DNA from: DATLLJ01 sp965229885
Lineage (GTDB): Bacteria; Acidobacteriota; Vicinamibacteria; Vicinamibacterales; CAVVIG01
Assembly (NCBI GenBank): GCA_965229885.1
Contig: CBDDJX010000002.1
Coordinates: forward strand, 310,001 to 374,000
Direction of reading: 5' to 3'
DNA: 64,000 bases
This document shows, one piece after another, positions 33,257-41,218 of this stretch; the stretch's first letter is position 1; every line of letters starts with the position of its first letter. A program made the position numbers and the translations under genes. The notes under the pieces are model-generated. The model saw only the letters and a program-made list of their open reading frames with translations, ran no database searches and had not been told where the DNA came from.

Positions 33257-34217
33257 CGAAATCCACGATCTGATTCTCCGCCCAGTAGCCGTCGTCACTC
33301 CCCGACGAGGGACCGACGAAGCCGCAGTGTCCGCCGTGCTCGCAGACTCGAAGATCGACATGCGGGTTGCCCGTCAGCTTCGTATCGTGGAACGGCTCGG
33401 TCGACACGAAGGGATCGTCTTCGGCGGTGATGATGAGCGTTGGCACCGAGAGGCGATCGATGATGCGGATCGAGCTGGCGCGATGGTAATAGTCCTCAGC
33501 GCTTCGGAAGCCGAAGTACGGCGCGGTGTACACCTCGTCGAAGTCGCGCACGGTCCGGATGGATCTGAGCCGCGTGAGATCGAAGAGGCCGGGACGGAAG
33601 CGTTCCTTCCGCCGCATGCGCCGCTTGAGGTCCTTGACGAAGTTCCATTGGTAGAGCGCGTTGCCCGGTCGCTCGAGCGCGCGCACGCACTCGCCGATCT
33701 CGATGATGGGCGACACGGCGGCGACGGCGCGGAGTGTCGGCGGCGCGTGCGTTCCGTACTCGGCGGCGAGTTTGAGTGCGACATTGCCGCCGAGCGAGTA
33801 GCCGGCCACGGCGATCGCCGGCAATCCATCGACGTCGCCCAGTTCGTGGATGACGTGCGCGGCGTCGGCAGTCAACCCGGAGTGAAACAAGCCGGCAGAC
33901 AATGACTCGGTATCTCCGCAATTACGCTGGTTGAGGCGCACGACGTTCAGGCCGCGGGCGAACGCCTTGGCCGCAAGGCCGCGCATGTAGTGGGCGTCGC
34001 TCGAGCCGTTGAGGCCGTGCAGCGCGATGAGCGTCGCATGCTCCCACGCGTGCGGATGCCAGTGGCACTCCGCGGCGACGCGCGAGTCGGCGTCGATGTC
34101 GAAGTACCGGCGTGAGGGCGGCGGAAGGCTGGGGAAGTGCCGAGGGTTCCCCCAGCCGTACAGCGTCATCTTGTGACCGCTCGCAAGCGAGGGCCTTGGC
34201 ACGAAGGGGTCCATCAA
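33246..34217 (-). CDS. YheT-like alpha/beta hydrolase
   Basis: 323 aa. ATLIALHGLNGSSDAHYMRGLAAKAFARGLNVVRLNQRNCGDTE and the nucleophile elbow AIAVAGYSLGGNVALKLAAEYG (Ser in GYSLGG) are typical of the YheT/ABHD1-3 esterase group. The later acid and His regions are PTLIITAEDDPFV and CEHGGHCGFVG. The substrate is likely a carboxylic ester or lipid, not determined. Confidence 0.92.
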   Translation of the reverse strand: MMDPFVPRPSLASGHKMTLYGWGNPRHFPSLPPPSRRYFDIDADSRVAAECHWHPHAWEHATLIALHGLNGSSDAHYMRGLAAKAFARGLNVVRLNQRNCGDTESLSAGLFHSGLTADAAHVIHELGDVDGLPAIAVAGYSLGGNVALKLAAEYGTHAPPTLRAVAAVSPIIEIGECVRALERPGNALYQWNFVKDLKRRMRRKERFRPGLFDLTRLRSIRTVRDFDEVYTAPYFGFRSAEDYYHRASSIRIIDRLSVPTLIITAEDDPFVSTEPFHDTKLTGNPHVDLRVCEHGGHCGFVGPSSGSDDGYWAENQIVDFVTG

Positions 34218-34241
34218 TGCGCTCGCGCTCGGAACGGTACG

Positions 34242-34733
34242 CTATCCTTCGTCGGCCGTCGGACCGTAGATCGGCGGCACCGGTATCTGATTGAGCCGCA
34301 GGTAGACGCTGAGCTGACCGCGGTGGTGAATCATGTGGTTGAGGACGAAGCTGCGGAACGCGGCGATGCGCGGCATCGAAAACATCTCCTGCCCGCCGCG
34401 TTTGAGCGACCACGGGGCCATGTATTCCGCATCGCTCGTATCCATCAGCCCGCGGGTCTTCTTCGTGGACTGGTCGAACAGCGCGAGAATCTCGGCACGC
34501 GAGGCCGTCGGCGTCTGGTTTGGAGGCATGGTTGCGAGATCGAACGACGGTTCATTCAGGATCGTGCCGGCCCAGTTCGGGATGTTGCCCAGGTGGCACG
34601 CCAGCTCGCCGAGCGCCATCGATTTCTCATGCGGCTTCCACGCGAGCTTGGCGTCGGGAAGGCGCTCGAGCAGCTTCCGCGTGGTGCCCATCTCGTGATC
34701 GTATTCAGCCAGCAGCGCATCTTTGACCGCCAT
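34242..34733 (-). CDS. DinB-family protein (cytoplasmic)
   Basis: 163 aa from ATG 34733 (MAVKDALLAEYDHEMGTTRKLLERLP). DinB four-helix bundle with His triad positions in LLAEYDHEMG, LACHLGNIPNW and VLNHMIHHRGQLSVYLRLN. TACACT lies 7 nt upstream (34741-34746), consistent with a leaderless mRNA. Its start codon shares the CATG at 34731-34734 with the divergent penicillin acylase gene. The possible 34913 start extends into that gene. Confidence 0.92.
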   Translation of the reverse strand: MAVKDALLAEYDHEMGTTRKLLERLPDAKLAWKPHEKSMALGELACHLGNIPNWAGTILNEPSFDLATMPPNQTPTASRAEILALFDQSTKKTRGLMDTSDAEYMAPWSLKRGGQEMFSMPRIAAFRSFVLNHMIHHRGQLSVYLRLNQIPVPPIYGPTADEG

Positions 34734-37044
34734 GCCACGTAGTGTACTCAGTCTCTGTCTGTGCGTCTCGCTCTCGGCGGCATGCGAGCGTCGGGAACCG
34801 GCGCCGCCGCCGATCGTACCGCCTGTGTCGGGCTCGCTCGAGGTCGATGGCCTCTCCGCGCCGGTCCGCGTCAGGCGCGATCGCTTTGGTGTGCCGCACA
34901 TCGTCGCGTCCACGCGCGACGACCTCTTCTTTGCGCAGGGATTCGTTCAAGCGGAAGACCGCCTGTTTCAGATGGATCTGTGGCGCCGGTCGGTGCAGGG
35001 ACGGCTGGCCGAAGTGCTCGGCGCGAACTTCGTCAGTCGAGACGCGATGACGCGACGTATTCAATATCGCGGCAATCTGGACGTGGAGTGGGCGAGCTAC
35101 GGGCCGGACACGAGGGCCATCGCGTCGGCGTTTGTCCGCGGCATCAACGCCTGGGTTGCCATCGCGCGCGAGCGTCCGCCCGAGCCGTTCGTGCTCGCCG
35201 GCTGGGATCCCGAGTTCTGGCGGCCTGAAGATCTATTGAACCGGACCGACGCCTTTCTGGCGAGTGGTGACGCGGAGGCGGACGTATTCCGCGCGCGACT
35301 TGTCGCAGCCGTCGGCGCGGGACGCGCCGCTGCGCTGCTCGGCAGCGACGCCCAGGCCGGCATCCCGTCCGGCCTGGATCCGGCGACGGTGACGTTCCAG
35401 ATAGGTGATTCGTTGCGTGAAATCGGCGCGCGGCCATTCTTTACGGCGCTCGCTGCGCCGGTGGCGGACCTGTCGATGGGCAGTAACGCGTGGGCGATCG
35501 CGGGACGACGCTCCGCGACAGGCGCGGCGATTCTGGCCACGGACCCCCATCGGCTCCTCACGATACCGTCCTTGCGCTATCTCGTTCACCTCACCGCTCC
35601 GGGCTGGAACGTCGTCGGCGCCACTGCGCCGTGGATGCCGGGCGTGGCGCTCGGGCACAACGATCGCGTGGCCTGGGGCATGACGGCCTTTGACGCCGAC
35701 ACGGCCGACCTCTATGTCGAGCGGGTGAATCCGGAGAACTCGCATCAGATTGAGGTCGATGGCCGGTGGCAGAACACCACGGTGGTGGTCGATTCGCTGC
35801 TGGTGAAGGGCCGCGCCAAGCCGATTCAGTTCGAACGCGAATACACACCGCACGGCGTGGTGATCGGCGTCGATCGCGTCAGGCATCTCGTGTTCACGTT
35901 GCGGTGGAGCGGTACCGAGCCAGGCGCTGCTGGCGAGCTTGGGGCGCTGGCGCTCGACCGTGCCGCATCAGGCGCCGAGATTCGAGAGGCGCTGGCGCAT
36001 TGGAAGATGCCGGCAGTCGAAGTGATCTATGCGGACGAGAGCGGCGCAATCGGATCGCAAGTCGCTGCGCTCGTGCCGATTCGCCGAGGTTGGGACGGCC
36101 GGCTGCCGGCGGCCGGGTGGACGGGTGACTTTGAATGGGAAGGTTGGCGCGCGCGCGACGATCTGCCTCACGCCGACGAGCCAACGGCAGGTTACCTGGC
36201 GTCGGCGAATCAGAATCGCGCGCGGATGGAGCGCCTGCGCGCCGCGCTCACGCCGTCGACCGGTGGGCGCCTCTCGTCGGTCGAGGGCTCCGCGCGGCTT
36301 CAGCACGACGTGCTCGCCTGGAACGCGGAGCGTCTCGTCCCGCTGTTTGCGCGGCTGCGCGCCGAACGAGCCGACGTCGAGCAGGCCCGCCGACGGCTGC
36401 TCGAATGGAATCGGCAGGTCGCCGTCGATTCGAGTGACGCGACGACCTACGTGACATGGGAGCGGCTGGTGAAACGGATGCTCGTGGACTCCCGGTTGCC
36501 CGTGGAGCTCGCCGACGAGTTCGTCACGCGGGCGAGCAACATGCTGGTGCCGGCGTTGACCGAACCGTCACGGCTCTGGTTCGACGGCGACATTCCCATG
36601 GCACGCGACCGGTTGATCCTGCGTGCGCTCACTGCGGCGGTCGATGAGCTCGAGGCAGGCGGTGGGACCGCGGCCAGCGGCCGGCCGTGGGGCGAGATCC
36701 ACGAAGTGATCTTTTCGTATCCCCTCAGCGTGACCGCGGCCGCGCGGCGCCGATTCAACGTCGGTCCGTTCGCACAGCCCGGCTACGCCGACACGCTTCT
36801 GTCGACCTCCGGGCGCCGGCCCGACGCGTCGGTGGGTGCATCGTTCAGCGCCGTGTTCGATTTGGCTGACTGGGACCGGTCGATCGCGCAAAACGCGCCC
36901 GGGCAATCCGAGTCGCGAGACAGCGCGCACTTTGCGGATCTCGCCAAACTGTGGGCCGCTGGAGAATCGTTTCCGCTGGTATTCACCGAGGCGGCGATCA
37001 GCGCAAATACCGAGTCGACGTTGACCCTGATCCCGGCACGTTGA
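34732..37044 (+). CDS. Penicillin acylase-family amidohydrolase (Ntn hydrolase), lipoprotein
   Basis: 770 aa from ATG 34732. A lipoprotein signal (MPRSVLSLCLCVSLSAACER, lipobox LSAAC) is followed by the alpha-chain region (VRVRRDRFGVPHIVASTRDDLFFAQGFVQAEDRLFQMDLWRR). The autoprocessing site and catalytic Ser come at LSMGSNAWAIAGRRSATGAAILATDPH; the SNAW motif marks the new beta-chain N-terminus. The C-terminal part closes normally (LWAAGESFPLVFTEAAI). It cleaves amides such as N-acyl-homoserine lactones or beta-lactam side chains; the natural substrate is not evident. Confidence 0.93.
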   Translation: MPRSVLSLCLCVSLSAACERREPAPPPIVPPVSGSLEVDGLSAPVRVRRDRFGVPHIVASTRDDLFFAQGFVQAEDRLFQMDLWRRSVQGRLAEVLGANFVSRDAMTRRIQYRGNLDVEWASYGPDTRAIASAFVRGINAWVAIARERPPEPFVLAGWDPEFWRPEDLLNRTDAFLASGDAEADVFRARLVAAVGAGRAAALLGSDAQAGIPSGLDPATVTFQIGDSLREIGARPFFTALAAPVADLSMGSNAWAIAGRRSATGAAILATDPHRLLTIPSLRYLVHLTAPGWNVVGATAPWMPGVALGHNDRVAWGMTAFDADTADLYVERVNPENSHQIEVDGRWQNTTVVVDSLLVKGRAKPIQFEREYTPHGVVIGVDRVRHLVFTLRWSGTEPGAAGELGALALDRAASGAEIREALAHWKMPAVEVIYADESGAIGSQVAALVPIRRGWDGRLPAAGWTGDFEWEGWRARDDLPHADEPTAGYLASANQNRARMERLRAALTPSTGGRLSSVEGSARLQHDVLAWNAERLVPLFARLRAERADVEQARRRLLEWNRQVAVDSSDATTYVTWERLVKRMLVDSRLPVELADEFVTRASNMLVPALTEPSRLWFDGDIPMARDRLILRALTAAVDELEAGGGTAASGRPWGEIHEVIFSYPLSVTAAARRRFNVGPFAQPGYADTLLSTSGRRPDASVGASFSAVFDLADWDRSIAQNAPGQSESRDSAHFADLAKLWAAGESFPLVFTEAAISANTESTLTLIPAR

Positions 37045-37053
37045 TCGTCGTGA

Positions 37054-37440
37054 CTACGACGGCTTCGTGAAATTCACCTTGGGCGCCTCGGCTTCTTCTG
37101 GCGGCGTCTGGAAGAACGGATATTCCTTGAAGCCGAACATCTTCGCCGTCAGGTTGGCGGGAAACTGCTTCGTCGCGGTGTTGTATGCCTGGTGCGCTCG
37201 TTGTAGCGCTGCCGCTCCACACTGATGCGGTTCTCGGTGCCGGAGAGCTCGTCCATCAAACGGTTGAACTGTTCGTTTGCCCGCAGCTGCGGAGAGTTTT
37301 CCGAGATGGTGAGCAACCGGCCGAGCGCGCCCGTCTGCTGGTTCGCGGCCTGTATTGTCTCGTCGGGCGTCTTCGCCGCCAGCAGCCGCGATCGCGAGTC
37401 GGCGATGTCCTTGAACACGCCTTCTTCGTGCGCGGTGTAG
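37054..37440 (-). pseudogene. LemA-family protein, N-terminus lost and frameshifted
   Basis: The LemA core reads GVFKDIADSRSRLLAAKTPDETIQ...LGRLLTISENSPQLRANEQFNRLMDELSGTENRISVERQRYNE, then shifts one frame to QAYNTATKQFPANLTAKMFGFKEYPFF and ends KVNFTKPS at 37054. The transmembrane N-terminus (about 60 aa) is gone: sequence upstream of YTAHEEGVFKD belongs to a nucleotidyltransferase gene. LemA proteins are membrane-anchored helical bundles of unclear role. Confidence 0.8.
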
Positions 37441-37448
37441 CCTTCACC

Positions 37449-37582
37449 GACTCGTCGGCGCTGCCATGTCCGGCGTGCGCGCGCAGTCCGTACGCGACCA
37501 GCGACTTCAGCCGGCCGCCGAAGATGCTGCGGAGATCGCCCTCGAGCGCGGCGACCGCGTCCGGAATTTGCATCAGACTCAT
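37449..37582 (-). pseudogene. Nucleotidyltransferase-like gene, 5' fragment
   Basis: The fragment from ATG 37582 reads MSLMQIPDAVAALEGDLRSI, then FGGRLKSLVAYGLRAHAGHG. It resembles the start of MNT-type nucleotidyltransferase/DUF4254-like proteins and stops at the junction with the LemA fragment. It marks a deletion that joined two neighbouring genes head-to-tail on the same strand. Confidence 0.55.
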
Positions 37583-37655
37583 TGTATGGAATGTGGCCGA
37601 TGCGTCGGATTCACGGCCGCGGACGCCGTGGCCCGGATCGAACAGGCCACGAAGG

Positions 37656-38288
37656 TCACGAAGATCTCTTCTTCCTTCTTCTTCGTGTCTTCGTGGCCAG
37701 TGTGCCTTCGCCAAGAATGTCTTCGAAATCGCCTTCGCTCTTGACGCTCAGCGGCGCATGCTCGGTGATGTCGAGTTCGCCGGCCCAGTCGTCGCGATGT
37801 TTGATCAAGAGCCAGCTGCGCAAAGCATCACCCGAGCCGCCGCGCGCGCCTGGATAACGTCCGCTCGTTCTAACGAGCACCCACGATCCCTTGAGCTTGT
37901 AGCCGGCCAGCGTGAACTTCAGGTCGCCCTTCTTCAGCGCTGCATTCACATCCTCTGCGTCAGGCGTCCAGGTTCCGCGGTCCCAGAGCATGACGATGCC
38001 TGCGCCGTAGCCTTCGGGGATGACGCCCTCGAACTCGCCGTACGCGAGCGGGTGATCTTCCACCTTGATCGCAAGCCGCTTCGTTCTGGGATCGAGCGAC
38101 GGACCCTTGGGCACGGCCCACGAAAGAAGCACGCCCTCGTGTTCGAGGCGGAAGTCGTAGTGCAGGTGACTGGCCCGATGCTTCTGGACGCAGAAGAAGC
38201 GCGCCTTGCCAGCGCGCTTCGCGACCGTGCCTGTCGGTTCAGGAGTCTTGCCGAAGTCGCGCTTCTTGCGATATTCCTCGAGCGCCAT
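37656..38288 (-). CDS. Stand-alone LigD-type 3'-phosphoesterase domain protein
   Basis: 210 aa. RFFCVQKHRASHLHYDFRLEHEGVLLSWAVPKGPSLDP is the signature of the LigD phosphoesterase (PE) domain, with the metal/catalytic His, Asp and Arg in HLHYDFRLE. EDHPLAYGEFEGVIPEGYGAGIVMLWDRGTW and YKLKGSWVLVRT follow. PE domains trim 3' ends in non-homologous end joining. No ligase, polymerase or Ku gene is adjacent. A basic tail (RRRRKKRSS) could contact DNA. Confidence 0.92.
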   Translation of the reverse strand: MALEEYRKKRDFGKTPEPTGTVAKRAGKARFFCVQKHRASHLHYDFRLEHEGVLLSWAVPKGPSLDPRTKRLAIKVEDHPLAYGEFEGVIPEGYGAGIVMLWDRGTWTPDAEDVNAALKKGDLKFTLAGYKLKGSWVLVRTSGRYPGARGGSGDALRSWLLIKHRDDWAGELDITEHAPLSVKSEGDFEDILGEGTLATKTRRRRKKRSS

Positions 38289-38307
38289 GAGGGGGATGAC
38301 GGGGCGA

Positions 38308-39792
38308 CTACGCCGTGTCCCGACCGAGATTGTTCAGCGGCCGCGAGAACACGAGGAAGAGGAAGCCGGCGGTCAGGGCGAACGCCGCCACGGCGGTGAA
38401 CAGGTTCGGCAACGTCATCGACTCGTAGAAGCCAGCCGCGCGGCCGCCTGCGTAGTTCCCCACCGCCGTGCCGAGGAACCAGACGCCCATGACGAGGCCG
38501 CCGATGCGCACGGGCGCGAGTGTGCTCATCGCGCTCAACCCGACGGGGCTCAGAGCCAGTTCCCCCCACGTGTGAATGACATAGGTGAGGAGCAGCCATC
38601 CGGGGCTCACCAGCATTCCGGCCTGCGCCACGCTGGCCGGCCGAATCAGCACGGCGAAACCCGCACCGACCAGCAGGAGTCCTATCGCAAACTTGAACGG
38701 CGCTCCAGGCTCCTTTCCGCGAGAGGCCAGACGGATCCACAGCCAGGCAAACATCGGGGCGAAAATAATGACCAGGATCGGATTGACCGACTGGAACCAG
38801 CTGCTCGGAAAACTCCAGCCGCCGATCGCGTTGTTGGTATTGCGGTCTGCGAAGAGGTTCAGCGTCGAGCCGGCTTGCTCGAACACTGAAGCAAAGAGCG
38901 CGTAGCCGACAAAGAGCACGCCGATCAGCCGCAGATGATTACGTTCGACGCGCGTCCAGCCGCCTGACAGAAACACCCACGCGAAGAATCCCACCGACAG
39001 GCCGAGGAGCGCGTAGCCTGCCCCATCGGCGATCTGCGTTGGTGTCACCGGAATGATCCCGGTGAACGTGCCGAGCCCGAACAGCACCAAGGCGCCCACG
39101 ACCAGACCAAGCCAGCGCGTCGCCTGGCGCTTCTGTTCGGTCAGCGCTTGCGGCGAGCCAGGGTCTGCCGGGTGGAGGCCGGCTTCACCGAGGTACTTCC
39201 GGCCCGCGGCGTATTGCACGAGACCGAGGACCATGCCCACACCAGCGGCCGCGAAGCCCAGGTGCCAGTTCACGCGTTGACCGAGATAGCCGCAGACGAG
39301 CGGCGCAACGAACGCGCCGGTGTTAATCCCCATATAGAAGATCGAATATCCGGCGTCACGCCTGCCGTCATGCGCACCGTACAGCCGACCGACGATGACG
39401 CTCACGTTGCCCTTGAGGAGTCCGGTTCCGATGACGATGAGCACGAGACCAAGGTAAAAAGTCGAGAGCGAGGGAACAGCCATGCTGAAGTGGCCGGATG
39501 CAATCAGGATCCCGCCGGCGAGCACGGCCCGCTGGGGGCCGATGAGCCGGTCGGCGATCCAGCCGCCGGGCAGCGTCATCATGTACACCATGGAGGTGTA
39601 CAAGCCGTAGATGGCCCCCGCCGTGACCGTGTCGAAACCCAATCCGCCTGCCGCCGGCGCCGCCGTCATGAACAGAATCAACAGGGCGCGCATCCCGTAG
39701 TAGCTGAATCGCTCCCACATCTCGGTAAAGAACAGCGTGGAGAGGCCGCGCGGATGGCCGAAGAACGCGCGGTCGTAGGGAGCGGCGTTCAT
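38308..39792 (-). CDS. POT/PTR2-family proton-dependent oligopeptide transporter
   Basis: 494 aa, about 12-14 TM segments. The N-terminal FFTEMWERFSYYGMRALLILFM is the POT signature (ExxER). PTR2 motifs GGWIADRLIGPQRAVLAGG and YSIFYMGINTGAFVAPLVCGYLGQ, plus QSVNPILVIIFAPMFAWLW in the C-half, are present. It imports di- and tripeptides with protons. TAGACT 7 nt before the ATG (39800-39805) suggests a leaderless transcript. Confidence 0.95.
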   Translation of the reverse strand: MNAAPYDRAFFGHPRGLSTLFFTEMWERFSYYGMRALLILFMTAAPAAGGLGFDTVTAGAIYGLYTSMVYMMTLPGGWIADRLIGPQRAVLAGGILIASGHFSMAVPSLSTFYLGLVLIVIGTGLLKGNVSVIVGRLYGAHDGRRDAGYSIFYMGINTGAFVAPLVCGYLGQRVNWHLGFAAAGVGMVLGLVQYAAGRKYLGEAGLHPADPGSPQALTEQKRQATRWLGLVVGALVLFGLGTFTGIIPVTPTQIADGAGYALLGLSVGFFAWVFLSGGWTRVERNHLRLIGVLFVGYALFASVFEQAGSTLNLFADRNTNNAIGGWSFPSSWFQSVNPILVIIFAPMFAWLWIRLASRGKEPGAPFKFAIGLLLVGAGFAVLIRPASVAQAGMLVSPGWLLLTYVIHTWGELALSPVGLSAMSTLAPVRIGGLVMGVWFLGTAVGNYAGGRAAGFYESMTLPNLFTAVAAFALTAGFLFLVFSRPLNNLGRDTA

Positions 39793-39833
39793 GGAAGGCA
39801 GTCTACCAGACCGCTATGTCAGAATACTGGACG

Positions 39834-41204
39834 ATGCGGGCGTTGCTGATTTCGACCTATGAGCTCGGGCGTCAGCCGTTCGGGCTGGCCTCCCCTGCGG
39901 CGTGGCTGCGCCGTGAGGGTTGGGTGGTCGAGTGTGTCGATGCGGCGAAAGATCGACTCGAGGAGGCAAGCCTGGCTTCCGCGGATCTCATTGGCGTCCA
40001 CCTGCCGATGCATACTGCAACGCGGCTGGCCGGACCGGTCATCCAGAACGCGCGCCGCCTCAATCACGCCGCGCGGATTTGCGCGTACGGCCTGTACGCG
40101 CCGCTGAACGGGCCCTGGTTGCGATCGCTCGGGGTGGATGACGTGCTCGCCGGAGAATTCGAGGGAGATCTCGTCGACATCGCTCGAGGGCTAGCGGGTC
40201 TAGAGACCCGCCAGCCCTCTGAACACATCCCGCGCCTTCACTTCCTCGTCCCCGATCGATCGGGACTTCCCCCGCTCTCGCGGTACGCGACGCTGCACAT
40301 GCCCGATGGTACGCGCAAGGTCGTCGGCTCCACCGAAGCGAGCCGCGGCTGCAAACATCTGTGCCGGCATTGCCCGGTCGTGCCCGTCTACCAGGGTCAG
40401 TTCCGCGTGGTGCAGCCGGCGATCGTGCTGGCCGATATCGCCGCGCAGGTTGTGGCCGGCGCCGGCCACATCACGTTTGGCGATCCCGATTTCTTTAATG
40501 GCCCCACGCATGCCATGTCCATCATCGACGCGATGCACGCCGCGCATTCGCATCTCAGTTTCGACGTCACGATCAAGGTCGAGCATCTGCTCCAGCACCG
40601 GCATCTGCTGCCGCGACTGGCTGCCAGCGGCTGCGCGTTTGTGACGAGCGCCGTCGAGTCGCTGGACGATCGCGTGCTGGCCTTTCTCGACAAGGGACAC
40701 ACGCGCGCCGACTTCTTCAAGGCGGTGGATCGCTGTCGCGGCGCCGGTCTCACGCTCGTGCCGACCTTCGTGGCCTTTCACCCCTGGCTGACCCTGCACG
40801 ATTATTGCGATCTCCTGGACACGATCGCCCGGCTGGACCTGGTCGATCACGTCGCGCCCATCCAGCTGGCGATCCGGCTGCTCGTCCCAGACGGCTCGCG
40901 GCTGCTCGAGCTGCCGGAACTCCGTGCGCATCTCGGGGCGTTCGATCCGGCGACGCTGTCTTATCCGTGGAGGCATGCCGACCCGCGCGTCGACGCGCTG
41001 CATCGCGACGTCACCGCGCTCGTCGGCACGCGTCTCACGTCGGACCGCCGCGCGATCTTTGAGGAGATCAGGACGCTCGCGCACGAGCGCACGGAGCTGC
41101 TCCCGCCCGAGCCGATCGCCCTTGGCCCTTCCGCGGTGCCGTACCTGAACGAGCCGTGGTACTGCTGCGCGGAACCGAATCCGGACGATGTTCGACTCAT
41201 CTAG
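39834..41204 (+). CDS. B12-binding-type radical SAM protein with CCAEP C-terminal motif
   Basis: 456 aa from ATG 39834 (MRALLISTYELGRQPFGLASPAAWLRR); ATG 39816 would add six residues. The N-terminal cobalamin-binding-like Rossmann domain (about 1-125) lacks an obvious DxHxxG. The radical SAM core has ASRGCKHLCRHCPVVPVY (CxxxCxxC) and ITFGDPDFFNGP. The tail reads NEPWYCCAEPNPDDVRLI, matching the family named CUAEP/CCAEP-tail radical SAM (seleno)protein, in which some members have Sec at the second Cys. Here both codons are TGC. It precedes an ATP-grasp gene and a YggX-like gene; a peptide or small-molecule modification pathway is inferred. Confidence 0.88.
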   Translation: MRALLISTYELGRQPFGLASPAAWLRREGWVVECVDAAKDRLEEASLASADLIGVHLPMHTATRLAGPVIQNARRLNHAARICAYGLYAPLNGPWLRSLGVDDVLAGEFEGDLVDIARGLAGLETRQPSEHIPRLHFLVPDRSGLPPLSRYATLHMPDGTRKVVGSTEASRGCKHLCRHCPVVPVYQGQFRVVQPAIVLADIAAQVVAGAGHITFGDPDFFNGPTHAMSIIDAMHAAHSHLSFDVTIKVEHLLQHRHLLPRLAASGCAFVTSAVESLDDRVLAFLDKGHTRADFFKAVDRCRGAGLTLVPTFVAFHPWLTLHDYCDLLDTIARLDLVDHVAPIQLAIRLLVPDGSRLLELPELRAHLGAFDPATLSYPWRHADPRVDALHRDVTALVGTRLTSDRRAIFEEIRTLAHERTELLPPEPIALGPSAVPYLNEPWYCCAEPNPDDVRLI

Positions 41205-41218
41205 AGCTGAGGGCTTAC

